Shown here: piece after piece, positions 54,209-64,000 of the stretch
Numbering within the stretch: position 1 is the stretch's first letter
How the letters are laid out: the number at the start of each line of letters is the position of its first letter
Assembly: GCA_047967505.1 (NCBI GenBank)
Contig: CM106540.1
Reading direction: 5' to 3' (one strand)
Length of the DNA stretch: 64,000 nucleotides
Source: Dipteris shenzhenensis
Lineage: Eukaryota; Polypodiophyta; Polypodiopsida; Gleicheniales
Made by a program: the position numbers and the translations under genes
Notes under the pieces: model-generated
The model's input: the letters and a program-made list of their open reading frames with translations, nothing else
What the model was told of the DNA's origin: nothing
Databases searched by the model: none

Positions 54209-54937
54209 AGCACGGGCGAAGTCAATGAGGCACGCGGAGGCGGCAGGGACGAGGTGATCCCATCCGTAGGAAAGGAGCTTTTGATAGGGACGGCTGTCGA
54301 AGGAGACTTGTTGGCAGTCGTTGGCGCTGCCGCAGTCCGCGAAGGCTTGAAAGTCACGTGAAGGAAGAGGTACTGGTGCTGCTGTTGAGCGGCGCAATGA
54401 AGTTGTAGAAGAGCCTTGGAAGCCTTGGCTCTTGGCGATGATGGAGTCGTTGTAGCTAGTCGGCTGCCCTTGCTGCTTTGGAGTCTCTCTTTCTCTCTGA
54501 TATGGAGGCTCTTTCTTCTAATCTCTCTGAGTCCTCTATTCCTCATAGAAATTCTCACACTTTCTCTCAGCGTGAATGGATTTCAATCTCTTACTCTTAC
54601 AGAAAGAAGAACTCTCTCTCTCTCTCAAGGATGGAATTCTCTCAAGTAAGAAGAAGAGGAATATCTCTTTCTGTCATAGGATTATGAAGAACTCTCCCTA
54701 TTTTTCTCACAAACATAATGGATGGACAATCTCTCTCTCACTCATAATGGAAGTCCTCACAAAGAATGAACGGAATGAATAACTCTCAAAGGAGATGACG
54801 GAAATCTTCTTTCAATGGACGGAAATTCTCTCAACGGAAGTGAACAGAAGAATCTCACAATCACTCAAGAGAACTCTCAATCTCACAATCTCTCTCACAC
54901 TCTCAAGAATCTCAATGTCTCAACGGAAGACAAGGGA

Positions 54938-54949
54938 GCTCTGATACCA
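54938..54949 (-). other. PBS of copia F
   Basis: GCTCTGATACCA is the exact reverse complement of TGGTATCAGAGC, directly adjoining the LTR. Confidence 0.95.
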
Positions 54950-55206
54950 TGACAAAATATGAAGAGGGGAGAGGAGAAGAGTGGAGATGAGGAGAGAGGG
55001 CACAGCTAGAGAGCACACCACAAATGACTAACTGTACACTAGAATTAGTTGAAAAAATAGAATATATACAAACCCTTTTAGGGTTAGGGTTAGGGGATCT
55101 AACCCTTTCCTTTATAGCACTCTATAAGGTTAGTGCTATGCACATATGATCACGTGATGGTGCTATGCACACATGATCACATGATGTTGAGCGTGAACTC
55201 TCAACA
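54950..55206 (-). repeat. 5' LTR of copia F
   Basis: 257 bp, one mismatch to the left copy. TTAGGG x3 lies at 55078-55095. A TATATA motif (complement of 55063-55068, minus strand GTATATATTC) is a plausible TATA box for element transcription. Confidence 0.96.
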
Positions 55207-55750
55207 CTGGGTCCAACACATGGACTGAAAAACGTTTTTGGAAACAGAGCTATTTGTAAACTCCACCGGAGTGTGAATGATGAGCAACATAGAAGTTTTA
55301 GGACCTCCTAAGTCTACCAGAAGTGACAAATCTACAAATGGTTGCTCCAAACTTGAGTTCCAACACCCGGGCAGAAAAACACAGAAACTGACACAATGAA
55401 TCAGAAATCCAATGAAATGATCCTAGATTCAAGAATGAAGGTGTTTCCAAGCTATTGAAGTAAAGTGGACACCAAAAGCAAGCAATAGTTGCCTCTACAA
55501 GTTAATACGGAGTCTCTGTCATCGAACGGAATAGGGAAAAGCTCAAAAAACGACTTTTTCTTTGAAAACACTTAACAGGCTCTCAAAACCACTTCGCAAA
55601 ACCAAAGTGACTTTTCCAATGGTTCCTCCAAGGTCTCTACACACTCGGATGCAAGTAAAGTCACCCACAAAGCTTCCCACAGAGCTTCTCCTTCCTCCCA
55701 CAGAGCTGCTGAGCTTCAAGCATTCACACACGCTCAGCTAGATCACCCGG
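55207..55750 (-). other. Copia E leader, right part, no gene
   Basis: Sequence between the copia F insertion and the PBS of copia E, beginning with the TSD CTGGG (55207-55211). No ORF of note. Confidence 0.6.
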
Positions 55751-55762
55751 GCTCCGATACCA
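55751..55762 (-). other. PBS of copia E, with LTR edge at 55765
   Basis: GCTCCGATACCA is the reverse complement of TGGTATCGGAGC, one base from the canonical PBS. The LTR edge follows two bases later with the palindrome TTGAGAGTGCTCTCAA (55764-55779). The far LTR end could not be placed. Confidence 0.65.
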
Positions 55763-55764
55763 GT

Positions 55765-58284
55765 TGAGAGTGCTCTCAATGGAAGCAAGAACGGAAGAGG
55801 GAGAGAGAGAAACTGAGAGCCACACAAGTTTTGGTGGGTGCAGAACCACCCTAATCTTCTTTTTCATTCATTTATATATGTGTTTGAGTATTGTACATAA
55901 CCGGGGTAAAGGCACAGTGACCTTTAACCCCACACTCTCACCACACCATTCATCACCCGTCTAATCAAGGGACACACTCCCCTAGACCAGTGGTGGGCAA
56001 AGGGTCCATAGCTATGGGCTGAACTCACACAAAACCATGCACAAAACCCCATCAAAAGATCATATATTTTTTTTGGCCCTACAAGGTGTCTGTGGAAGTC
56101 CTAAAAAGTGTGTACATGTTTGGCTTTCTTTGGAAAAAGTCATGTTGACTTTATTTATAGGGGATGCTCTCAGTTAGTGCTTGTTAATATGTGTTTAGGA
56201 TTTGGGTTATTTGTTAATCAATTGTTAATTAATTGTAGTTATTTTAGGGTTTGGGTTAGTTGTCATTTTGTTAATGTTAGTGTTAGTTTGTATATGTTAT
56301 GCTTTAGCATGTGAACCCTAAGCCCTTTTCATTATGGCTCTGCCCAACGCTTTTGCTCTTGCTCTAAGCTTTATGACTCAAAATCCACATCTTCCACTGT
56401 AAGTCTATCATGAGCCTAGTTTGTTCCTGCTACTTTGATGGACAGGGTAATGGATTGGTGGGCGAATAATATTGTTATGTTGTCTTCTACAAGTCTATGG
56501 GTTGGAAATGGATTTTATTCCTGAAATATGATGCCTTTTGGTATATTTCCTCATGGAGGTGGGATGTTTATATCTGAGGGGTGTGATTTCATTGCGAAGG
56601 TTGATATTTGATTTTGTATATCAGATAGATACTGAGTATGTAACTTGCACGGGTAGAGATTTTATGAGGTATCTACCTCTTTTGATTTTTTGAGTCCTCG
56701 TCATCAATCCTTGTGTGATGGCTAACACACAACTTTCGATGAGTACACTTTGTAACTATTTTGCATGTGTATTTCGTCAACCTACTTCAATTTATGGAGA
56801 TTAATGAAGATATTGTTTCCTTGTGGATGTTTACAACCATATGGAGTGCAAGATTTTGAATGCAGATACTGTGAAGAGGATTAGATAGTGCTCTGTGACT
56901 AACTGCCTTGTAGTGAGTGATTTATATGAAATAAGTTACTGGAATTATTGGGTCTAGGGACGGATTTCGTAGATATTTTGTTTGGAGACTCTTTATGCAA
57001 ATCCTTACATGTGTGAAGTGTATCATTGTCTTTCATTTTGAAACACATATCCTCTCAAGAAATCCTATAAATGTGATAGTCTCATCTCTCTTCAACATGC
57101 TTTCTTTCAATTCTATGTTGTTCATATGAGCGAAGTGCCTTTCCATCTTGTCGTTGAGATGGGAAAAAAGGAAGGTGCATTCATGGTCCTTGATCTTCCC
57201 TCTCTTTTTGTGAATGTTTTAATTGCTACCTAAGCATTCGAACCTAGTCTTCCTTTTAGCAGATGCTAGATTGTGCATCTACAAGATTCTCCATTTGTTG
57301 ATTTGACACAAATTTGGTGTTTACTTTGAGCATTAATGAACATGTTAGATTTGTGGAGTACATGAATTCTCTTGCATTTTGTTGAGCTGTTGTGGGCTGT
57401 GAGAATGTTTTTATCTATTCTACATTTCACACACCCTTTGCTTGGATTTTCCATCAAGTATTAGGTGAGCATACATGCTATGTGTCATTAAGCGTTTCAA
57501 AAGCCTTGGGAGCATTTCATTTGTTGTGGGTTTCAAACAGTGTTTCATTTGTATTATGATTCCATTTGTTCAGCATTTCACATAACGTTTGCTTAGATTT
57601 TTCATTATTTACTGAGCATAAATGCTATGTATCACTAGACATTTGCAAAATAGAATGCTTGTTGGGAGCATTCATATCATTATGTCTTTAGTGGGATATG
57701 TGTTAATGATTTTATTAGAGAAAGATTGGTAGATGGGATTTGTCTATTTCAGTCCTAATCATTTAAATTTGATTGCATTTTAACTCTTTGCTGCTTATCT
57801 TTGTGATTATCGTCATGGCTGTGAGAATTCTTTGCAGTTTCAAATTGTCATAGGGATATTAACTATAGATTGACCAATTGCTGATTATTTCTATGAGTAT
57901 CATGAAGGGTGTGAGAATCAATTGTAGTTGGAATCTTTTGAAGTTGTAGAATTTTAAGATTACTATATTCTCATTGTAGTAGATTTTATCAGTTGTGCTT
58001 AGTAGAGAGTTTGATTAATTTTGAGCATGGGGTTTGCTTTATGCTACATGATATTTGTAGTTGTATTTCTATTTTAAAACATTGGGAGCTTTGAGGATTT
58101 TCAATAGTAGTAAAATTTAGGTGTTCTCATCTTGTTTTTTGGATTTATAAGATAGTTGTGGAATGGTGGTTTCCAAATATTCTCTAGCTAGTTAAATAGG
58201 CAAGTGTTTCCCTTACCTTTCCTCAAGCCAAAATTTAGTTGAGTGATATATATGTGGATTTTTCTTACTTGTTATATTCTGTTG
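55765..58284. other. LTR of copia E (left edge) and AT-rich spacer
   Basis: The first few hundred bases are probably the copia E 5' LTR (right edge not found). From about 56100 the sequence is AT-rich with no supported ORF on either strand. Repeated phrases such as GAGCATT...CATTTG.TG suggest old element decay. Confidence 0.5.
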
Positions 58285-58899
58285 CAAATAGAGGAGGTGA
58301 ATAAATTTCTTCAACATTCATAAAATTTTGCAAAAGTAATGTCATTCAAAGACAATTTACATGTGCAAATACTCCTTAGTAGCATGAAATAGCTGAAAGA
58401 AAGAATGGGATTTTAGCAGATAGTGCTAGAACAATGCTTAGTGAGAGCATCTTCCTTAAAATTAGTATTAGGTAGAAGCATTTCCACTATAAACTACTTG
58501 CTTAATTGTCTTCCGACCAAACCGATTCAAGGTATCTTTTGAGGATTCATTGGTTAGAATCCATAGATTGGGCATCTCCACATATTTGGTTGCATAGCAT
58601 ATGCCCACATACATGATGATCATCACAAAAAGTTGGGTGTTAAGTCACGTAAATGCATCATGGTTGGATGTAGTGAAGAGAGCAAAGCATACAAGTTGTA
58701 TGATCCCATCAACTGAAAGGTCATAATATCTAGAGATATAATTTTTGATGAATAATTAGAATGGAAAACATCAAATACATAGGAGATGGTAACACAAATT
58801 ACTCAATCACCTATAAAAAAGATTGATGAAGAAGAGCAAGAATTGCCAAATAACACTTTAGAAGAGTAGCAACTTAGAAATGCAAAGCAATTCATGTTG

Positions 58900-60380
58900 A
58901 AACCACTAACTATGATCTTACTACTACCATTATGGCTACAGAAGAACTAGTGTACTTTGAGGATTAGTTGACAAGCCAGAATGGCAAACTACTATGAATG
59001 AAGAAATGGAAGCTTTGTACAAAAAAAACACTTGGGAATTATGTGAACTTCCACCAGGAAAGAAGGCCACTGCAAACAAATGGGTTTATAAACTGTAGTA
59101 TAATCCATATGGAAGCATTAAAAGATACAAAGCTAGACTAGTTGCAAAAGGATTTACACAACAATATGGTCAAGATTATGATGAGTCCTCCAGTAGCAAA
59201 GATGGACTCCATAGGATTTTTGATATCACTAGCAACACTTAGCAGATGGAATGCATACCAGCTAGATGTCAAAAATGCTTTTCTCAATGGTTACCTAGGA
59301 AGTCTACATGCAACAACTATTAGGGTATGTTGAACTAGGGAAAGAGCATTAGGTTTGCAAGTTCGTATTATAGCAGAATCAACAAGTATTTTGCTAATCT
59401 GGGATAAATGAAGTCCAATGCAAATCATACTCTCAACTACAAAGTTCAAAGGGAAGACATTACAATTGCACTTTTGTTTGTAGTTGATCTGATTGTGATA
59501 GGAAGCAATGATATCTTTATCACAACAACCTTAAACAAGACTTATCTATACAGTTTGATATGAAATATCTTGGACTTATGCACTCCATGGAGCACACTTT
59601 GAAAGATTGCAACCACTTCCATGGCAGATTGCAAGATTCAGCCACTCCCATGAAGCACAGATTGAAACTTATCAAAGATCCCAAAAATCTTACATAGTCA
59701 ATGACAAGTACTACTGGCAACCCATCAAATCTCTTATATATCTGACTATCACAAGGTTAGATATTTGTTATGCAATAAGTTCACTTGCACAGTTTATGGC
59801 AAATCCAAAATAGTTTCATTGGAATGCAACCAAGAGAGTCTTCCAATACATCAAAGATATAAGAAAGTTTGGAATAGAATACATAGGAAGTCATATAAGG
59901 GTGCATGGATATTATGATAGTGACTATGCAGAAGATCATGAGACCGGGAGATCCACACAAGGATATGCATTTTTTCCTCGATAAAGGTGATATATCATGG
60001 TTATCAAACAAGCAGCCAACTGTTTCTTTATCTTCAACTAAAGTAGAATATAGGGTGCTCACAACAGGTGCATGTGAGGCTATATCGCTCAAATTACTAT
60101 TGTTAAAAATAGATTACTTTGATGAGACAAAGCCAAAAATTATATACTATGATAATAAATCAAATCAAGCATTAGCCAAGAATCTAGTATGTCACTCCAA
60201 GATAAAGCACATTGATGTCGTAGAGAGTATTTCATCAGAGAGTGTTACTTGGTGACATCACATTGCAACATTGTGATAGCTAATAGAGTGTTGCAAATAT
60301 CTTTATCAGCCACTTGGGAAAGAGCTTTTTGAGAAACATCGACAAGCGGTTGGTTTGACATAGAGAAAGGACATTCCCAT
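58900..60380 (+). pseudogene. Copia G RT and RNase H
   Basis: RT and RNase H blocks are scattered over three frames: SRWNAYQLDVKNAFLNGYLG (about 59250), the active-site region LLFVVDLIVIGS where the family has YVDD (one Asp lost), SSLAQFMANPK (about 59785), DKGDISWLSNKQPTVSLSST (59980-60040) and YYDNKSNQALAKN. It preserves CAG at the site where copia F has TAG. Confidence 0.87.
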
Positions 60381-60481
60381 TAAAGGGGTGTGATGGAATG
60401 TAATGTCTAGTCCTTCTTCCATTCCCCATAATCATCATCTTGAGGGAAGTCCTACTTCATGATGTTGATCTTGAGGGAAGG

Positions 60482-60703
60482 TGTTGAGGATTCATCTCAA
60501 CATCATGTGTTATCATATGTGCATAGCACTAACACATAAAGTGCTAAAAGGCACAAGGGTTGGAAACCCTAAACCTAAGCCTAAAGGTCTTTGTATATAT
60601 TCTTCATTTTCAACTAAATCTAGGGTACAGTTAGTCATTTGTGGGGTGTTCTCTAGTTATGCCCTCTTCAACTCTTCTTCTCTCCTCTCTCCATTATTTG
60701 TTA
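60482..60703 (+). repeat. 3' LTR of copia G
   Basis: It starts TGTTGAGGATTCATCTCAAC directly after the PPT and is similar along its length to the minus-strand reading of the copia F LTR, including CATCATGTG, GTGCATAGCAC and TTTGTATATATTC. The right end near ATTATTTGTTA is approximate. Confidence 0.75.
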
Positions 60704-61599
60704 GTGAAGATCTTGGGACTTATAACAAGCCACTGGTTGATTTGCTGGTGTCTTATATAAACACTCACTAACTTGGTGGGGTCCTTGACATGTATAGCAC
60801 TGTATACATGGTCTATGGGTCAAGATGTTCATATCTATGGCCTTTTGAGAGGCGAGGTCCGTTTGATAGCCTCAGATATACTATTAATCTTGCATAACAT
60901 AATGACTTACATAGCTATACTAGTCTGGAGGACTCTCATATTGTGAGGAATCACTCACAGGAATAGCATGGTTTAGTTTCTCCCACTCACTAGGTGGCTC
61001 CTCAATTATCACCTGATTCATAGGGGTAATCCGGGGGGGTGGGGGTTGAGGGCCTAGGATTGGAGGAGGTAACATAAGTTTTTACACCCTATGTTGCCCT
61101 TGATTTTGGAAAGGGGGGGTCCTTGTATACAAAAGTGACTTTAAAAGGTGGGATCCTCTTAATTATCTCAATGTACCTTCTCCTTTACCAAAAATCCCAT
61201 CTCTCTCTTGGAAAAAATAGATCCCATCTCGTTTTTCATTGTGCTTTCCAAATCTCCTCCTCTCACACCTACCTGGTGAGAGCAAAGAAACCTGACAGAG
61301 CAATGGACAAGACGACAGGGTTACCAATACCCACAAAAGCATACAATAGACTTCTTCAAGAGCATTAAAAAAAATTTGATGGAAAAATGGGAAGATAGGA
61401 GCTCAGAGACGTATTCCAAAGCTAAGAAAGAGTCACAATGACAAGAAGAATAGGGCATTGAAGAAGAGCAACAAGAGAGAGAACAAGAAGAGTAGGAAGA
61501 GTAGGAAGAGAGACATCAAGAAGAGTAAGAAGAGAGACAACAATATGAAGATGAGGATGAATAAGAAATATCAGAGAACCAAGGCAAAAGACAGCAAGA
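60704..61599. other. Spacer, no gene
   Basis: Contains a G-run (61030-61047), a repeat of GA/AAG-rich sequence at 61430-61560 and no recognised domain. Short frames carry no motif. Confidence 0.5.
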
Positions 61600-62262
61600 T
61601 GTATACCCAATGATATCTATCACAATCACTGATGAAAGTCAAGTAATACAGTGAAACATTGATGCTAGGGTCTATGCATAAAGCCATACATTTGTATGTA
61701 TCAAATCATGAAAACCTCTTGCTTGAGAGGTGCTTCTACCTAAATTTGTTCTCTTTTGTTTACCAAAGCAACATGCTTCACAAACGTTTCCAACGAAGTG
61801 TAGTTTTGGAATTCCAATTGCTATATTCTAATTTCTTAAGTGCATTAGAATTTTGAAATTGACATGTCCATATCTCTTGTTACTGTAGAAAGTGGATTCG
61901 ATTGTTGCTAAGCTGACATGGCATGCAAGTCTAGTACTGCTAGCATTCTGAGCAAGCTTCCTTCCTTGACTATTTTTCCTACTAGTTGATATCCTCTAGA
62001 TTTGTCTCTAATTATCTATTCATCTCCATTGAAGATGATTCAAGAATTTTGTTCCATCATTTTGCCAACTAATAAAAATGGTTCTTACTGAGATTAAGAA
62101 CATAGAGTGCATCTTTCACTAGTCCTTTCATATCGTTGAAATTTTTCATAGGGATAATTTTTCTCCCTTGAACTAGATTCAATGTGTTATTTGTACTGTA
62201 AATAACATTCTTTGGACCTTCTAATGGTTTCATCTCTGTGAACCATTCTTGATGCGTTGTCA
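61600..62262 (-). pseudogene. Copia G, inverted fragment: protease to integrase start
   Basis: On the minus strand from about 62262: MTTHQEWFTEMKPLEGPKNV, GLVKDALYVLNLSKN, RYGHVNFKIL, CEACCFGKQKRTNLG and LYYLTFIS-CDRYHW, ending near 61602. It is the part of the copia F-type pol missing from the plus-strand copy at 58285, in opposite orientation. Either an inversion or an independent copy explains this. Confidence 0.85.
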
Positions 62263-64000
62263 TGTGTTCCTAGTGCAAGCACTAGGAAGGGGGCCACCGC
62301 TCCTCCACCAATGTTTCCAAGATGGGATAACAACCCCTCAAGAAGCAAGCCTATCACAATCTCCAAGCTAATCACCAAGTTTGTAGAAGAAGGAGACCCA
62401 GTCTCCCATGTTGAGAGATTTGAACAAATCTGTTAGACCTTTGGTGATATTGGGGATCTAAACAAGGTCAATGCTTTTAGCTTGAGTCTTGACGGCAAGG
62501 TTGGACAATGGTTTAGAGCCTTAAACCCTAAGGAGAAAATAAATTGGGACACGTTGCATAGATCTTTCATCGTGGGGTTTGCCACCACTGGTCCCAAGTG
62601 GAGCCCGCTTAACCAGCTTTATGAGGTGAAGCAGAAGGACATTGAGTCCTTAAGAGACTATATCACCAAGATTAAACATCTAAACTCGTGATGTGAACCC
62701 CACGAGAGGATGAGTGATGTGCAGCTTCTACCACACTTCCTCATAGGGCTATGGGATGCTAAATTGCATAATCATTTGTTTGCTATGAATCCCACATCAT
62801 TTGAGCTATGTAGCAAGACCGTGATACGCTTAGGGGAGAACATGAGGGAGACATCCCACAAGGATAGATCCTTTCCTTCCTCTGATATGTCCCAAATAGC
62901 ATAGGATTCAACCTCAAAAGCAACTAGGGATGTAAGCATTATGCCCAAGGTGCTCAACATGGAAGAGTTGGCCACATAACTATTATACAAGTTGAGCCAA
63001 CAATGGAATATAGAAGCACCAAAAGATGCTCCTAGCAACCCCCATCTCTTTCCACAAAGAGATAACATATGGTGTGGGGTATGCACTGGAAATCATCCCA
63101 CTAAGGAATGCCCTCGTCTTAGAGCCAGGCCAACACTCTACTGTGCCCATTGTGATCATTGGGGAAATCATGACACATCCTAATGTCATTATCCTAGGGT
63201 GATTCCTCAACCCATGTATCAACAAAGGCCGTATCTACCATTTCTTGCATCGCCCAATCCATCCAATCAGGCACAATTGGCAGTATAAGGAGCCACATCA
63301 GCCAATCAAGGGCAATTTAGGGCTCAAAATATTCAATTACCCTTGCAAGTACTGGGACCTCAACCACCACCTCCACGAATTACTCCCTTGAATCAAGTAA
63401 TGGTGGTGAAAGAGCTACCTAGTGATTAGGGAGACCCCAAACCTACCTACATTGGACACAACTATCCCCAAAATGGTGACAATGCAAATCAGTATAGCAT
63501 TATAAGTCACTATATTATACAAGGTGACCAACACATTCCGATCTACCAGATGGCACCAATTCCTCATAAAATGAGAGATAGGAACAACTTGACCAAGGCA
63601 CAACCCATTCAATGCCATACGTGTCAAGGGCCACACCCAGCCAATGAATGTCCATATAAAAGGCAATCTAAGTAGCCAATCACATGTGCACCAAAGTCTA
63701 ATACACCACCGCCATTATGCACTGGGAGTGGTGTGGACCATCTTTTTAAGGATTGCTCAATGAGAAGGCCATTTAAGTCCACAAGCCTTAACTTGTTAAG
63801 CCTTAAGAGAGGCCAAGTGTCATCAATATCCTTGAATGTAATCACGAGGTTACAAGCTAAAGCCCATAATAAATTGCTTTGCAAACAAGCAAAAAAGGAT
63901 AAAGCTAGCATGTCACAGTCTAGAGATGCAATTGAATCAACACGAGTAAGCACCAAGGGTGTAATGAATATTGGAAAGGGAAAAAATAAAGTCATTATCC
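62263..64000 (+). pseudogene. Ty3/gypsy gag with several zinc knuckles, runs off window
   Basis: A single frame (no frameshift) runs from about 62263 to the right edge, with roughly eight in-frame stops. It shows a Retrotrans_gag core (ISKLITKFVEEGDPVSHVER, GKVGQWFRALNPKEKINW, LNQLYEVKQKDIESLRDYIT). Knuckle-like motifs then follow: CGVCTGNHPTKEC (about 63076), CAHCDHWGNHDTS-stop-C, CHTCQGPHPANEC (about 63616) and a degenerate CTGSGVDHLFKDC (about 63718). Pol would lie beyond the window. In size and layout it resembles plant gypsy gag with extended knuckle regions. Confidence 0.85.

Larger units (their letters stand above)
52497..54937 (-). other. Copia F leader, 2.4 kb, with repeat array and GC-rich segment
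   Basis: The distance from PBS to gag is unusually long for a copia element. It holds an array of TGAYGTGGCA-type repeats (53270-53710), a GC-rich segment with open frames on both strands (53840-54450) and a CT/TCTC-rich stretch (54480-54930). I recognise no protein domain. It may be a regulatory leader or captured host DNA. Confidence 0.6.
47906..55206 (-). mobile_element. Copia F: young full-length Ty1/copia element
   Basis: The LTRs 47906-48162 and 54950-55206 are both 257 bp and differ at a single base (CTGCTATGC versus GTGCTATGC). The TSD CTGGG is exact (47901-47905 and 55207-55211). The PBS (complement 54938-54949) directly abuts the right LTR, and the PPT CTTGAGGGAAGG (complement 48163-48174) abuts the left. 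Gag, protease, integrase, RT and RNase H are all present on the minus strand. Three frameshifts, two TAG codons and a protease Asp-to-Asn change mean this copy cannot encode its own machinery. Total length is 7.3 kb, with an unusually long 2.4 kb leader. Confidence 0.96.
44157..55765 (-). mobile_element. Copia E: older Ty1/copia element interrupted by copia F
   Basis: On the minus strand the order is the LTR end (from 55765), PBS (55762-55751), a leader (55750-55207 and 47905-47005), gag, knuckle, protease, integrase and a truncated RT ending at about 44157. Copia F lies in the leader, with TSD CTGGG. The 3' part (RT palm, RNase H, 3' LTR) is missing. At least five in-frame TAG codons and frameshifts in integrase/RT make it inactive. 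Confidence 0.85.
58285..60703 (+). mobile_element. Copia G, 3' half: integrase end, RT, RNase H and LTR
   Basis: A diverged relative of copia F on the plus strand. It begins at the integrase motif GGE-ISS (about 58290), continues through ERKNGILADSARTMLSES, CIMVGCSEESKAYKLYDPIN, RT ([34 protein letters not shown]) and RNase H to the PPT TTGAGGGAAGG and a 3' LTR at 60482. It is heavily frameshifted, with many small deletions. Confidence 0.88.

Noticed and set aside
54113-54558. Two overlapping long minus ORFs in the copia F leader
   Set aside because: Both are open because the segment is GC-rich; neither has a recognisable domain, so I did not list them as genes.

Overview
The window is TE-saturated nuclear DNA from a land plant with a large genome. 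The evidence is a plant-type BUD31/G10 gene with a 13.5 kb transposon-filled intron, two LINEs with zinc-binding C termini, many Ty1/copia elements primed by initiator tRNA-Met, Ty3/gypsy gag remnants, a tRNA-derived SINE-like repeat and long CT microsatellites. A fern, lycophyte, gymnosperm or large-genome angiosperm would all fit; the sequence alone does not decide. I see nothing prokaryotic and no defence or biosynthetic cluster.

Layout. 1-5190: non-LTR retrotransposon (LINE-A, +) with ORF1 tail, ORF2 (endonuclease, reverse transcriptase, zf-RVT), two 3'UTR hairpins and poly(A). 5932-10581: degenerate copia element A (-). 10582-20068: repeat-rich spacer with LTR candidates, a gypsy-like gag/protease remnant (14998-16158) and a short non-autonomous LTR element (16412-18337). 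20069-35578: the only recognisable host gene, BUD31 on the minus strand, with three coding exons giving an intact 145-residue spliceosomal protein. Its intron 2 contains LINE-B (+), which carries two nested LTR elements, each with an exact 5 bp target-site duplication: element C (23861-25928, -, TAGAC) and copia D (27724-30748, +, GTTTC).

36400-36554: tRNA-derived SINE-like repeat. 36805-39264: 5' part of copia B (+), truncated in a CT microsatellite/minisatellite. That array lies on both sides of a 100-N gap in what looks like a false duplication. 42909-47004 and 55207-55765: older copia E (-), split by the young full-length copia F (47906-55206, -, TSD CTGGG). The LTRs of F differ at one position in 257, yet its pol is broken. 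58285-62262: rearranged remnants of the same family as F (copia G). 62263-64000: Ty3/gypsy gag with several zinc knuckles and in-frame stops, running off the right edge.

The genes form no pathway. BUD31 is a housekeeping splicing factor; everything else is selfish DNA at different stages of decay. The most informative features are the BUD31 reconstruction, the nested insertion chronology, the young but defective copia F with its 2.4 kb leader, the excess of TAG among premature stops, and the hairpins and shared terminal motif at LINE 3' ends.
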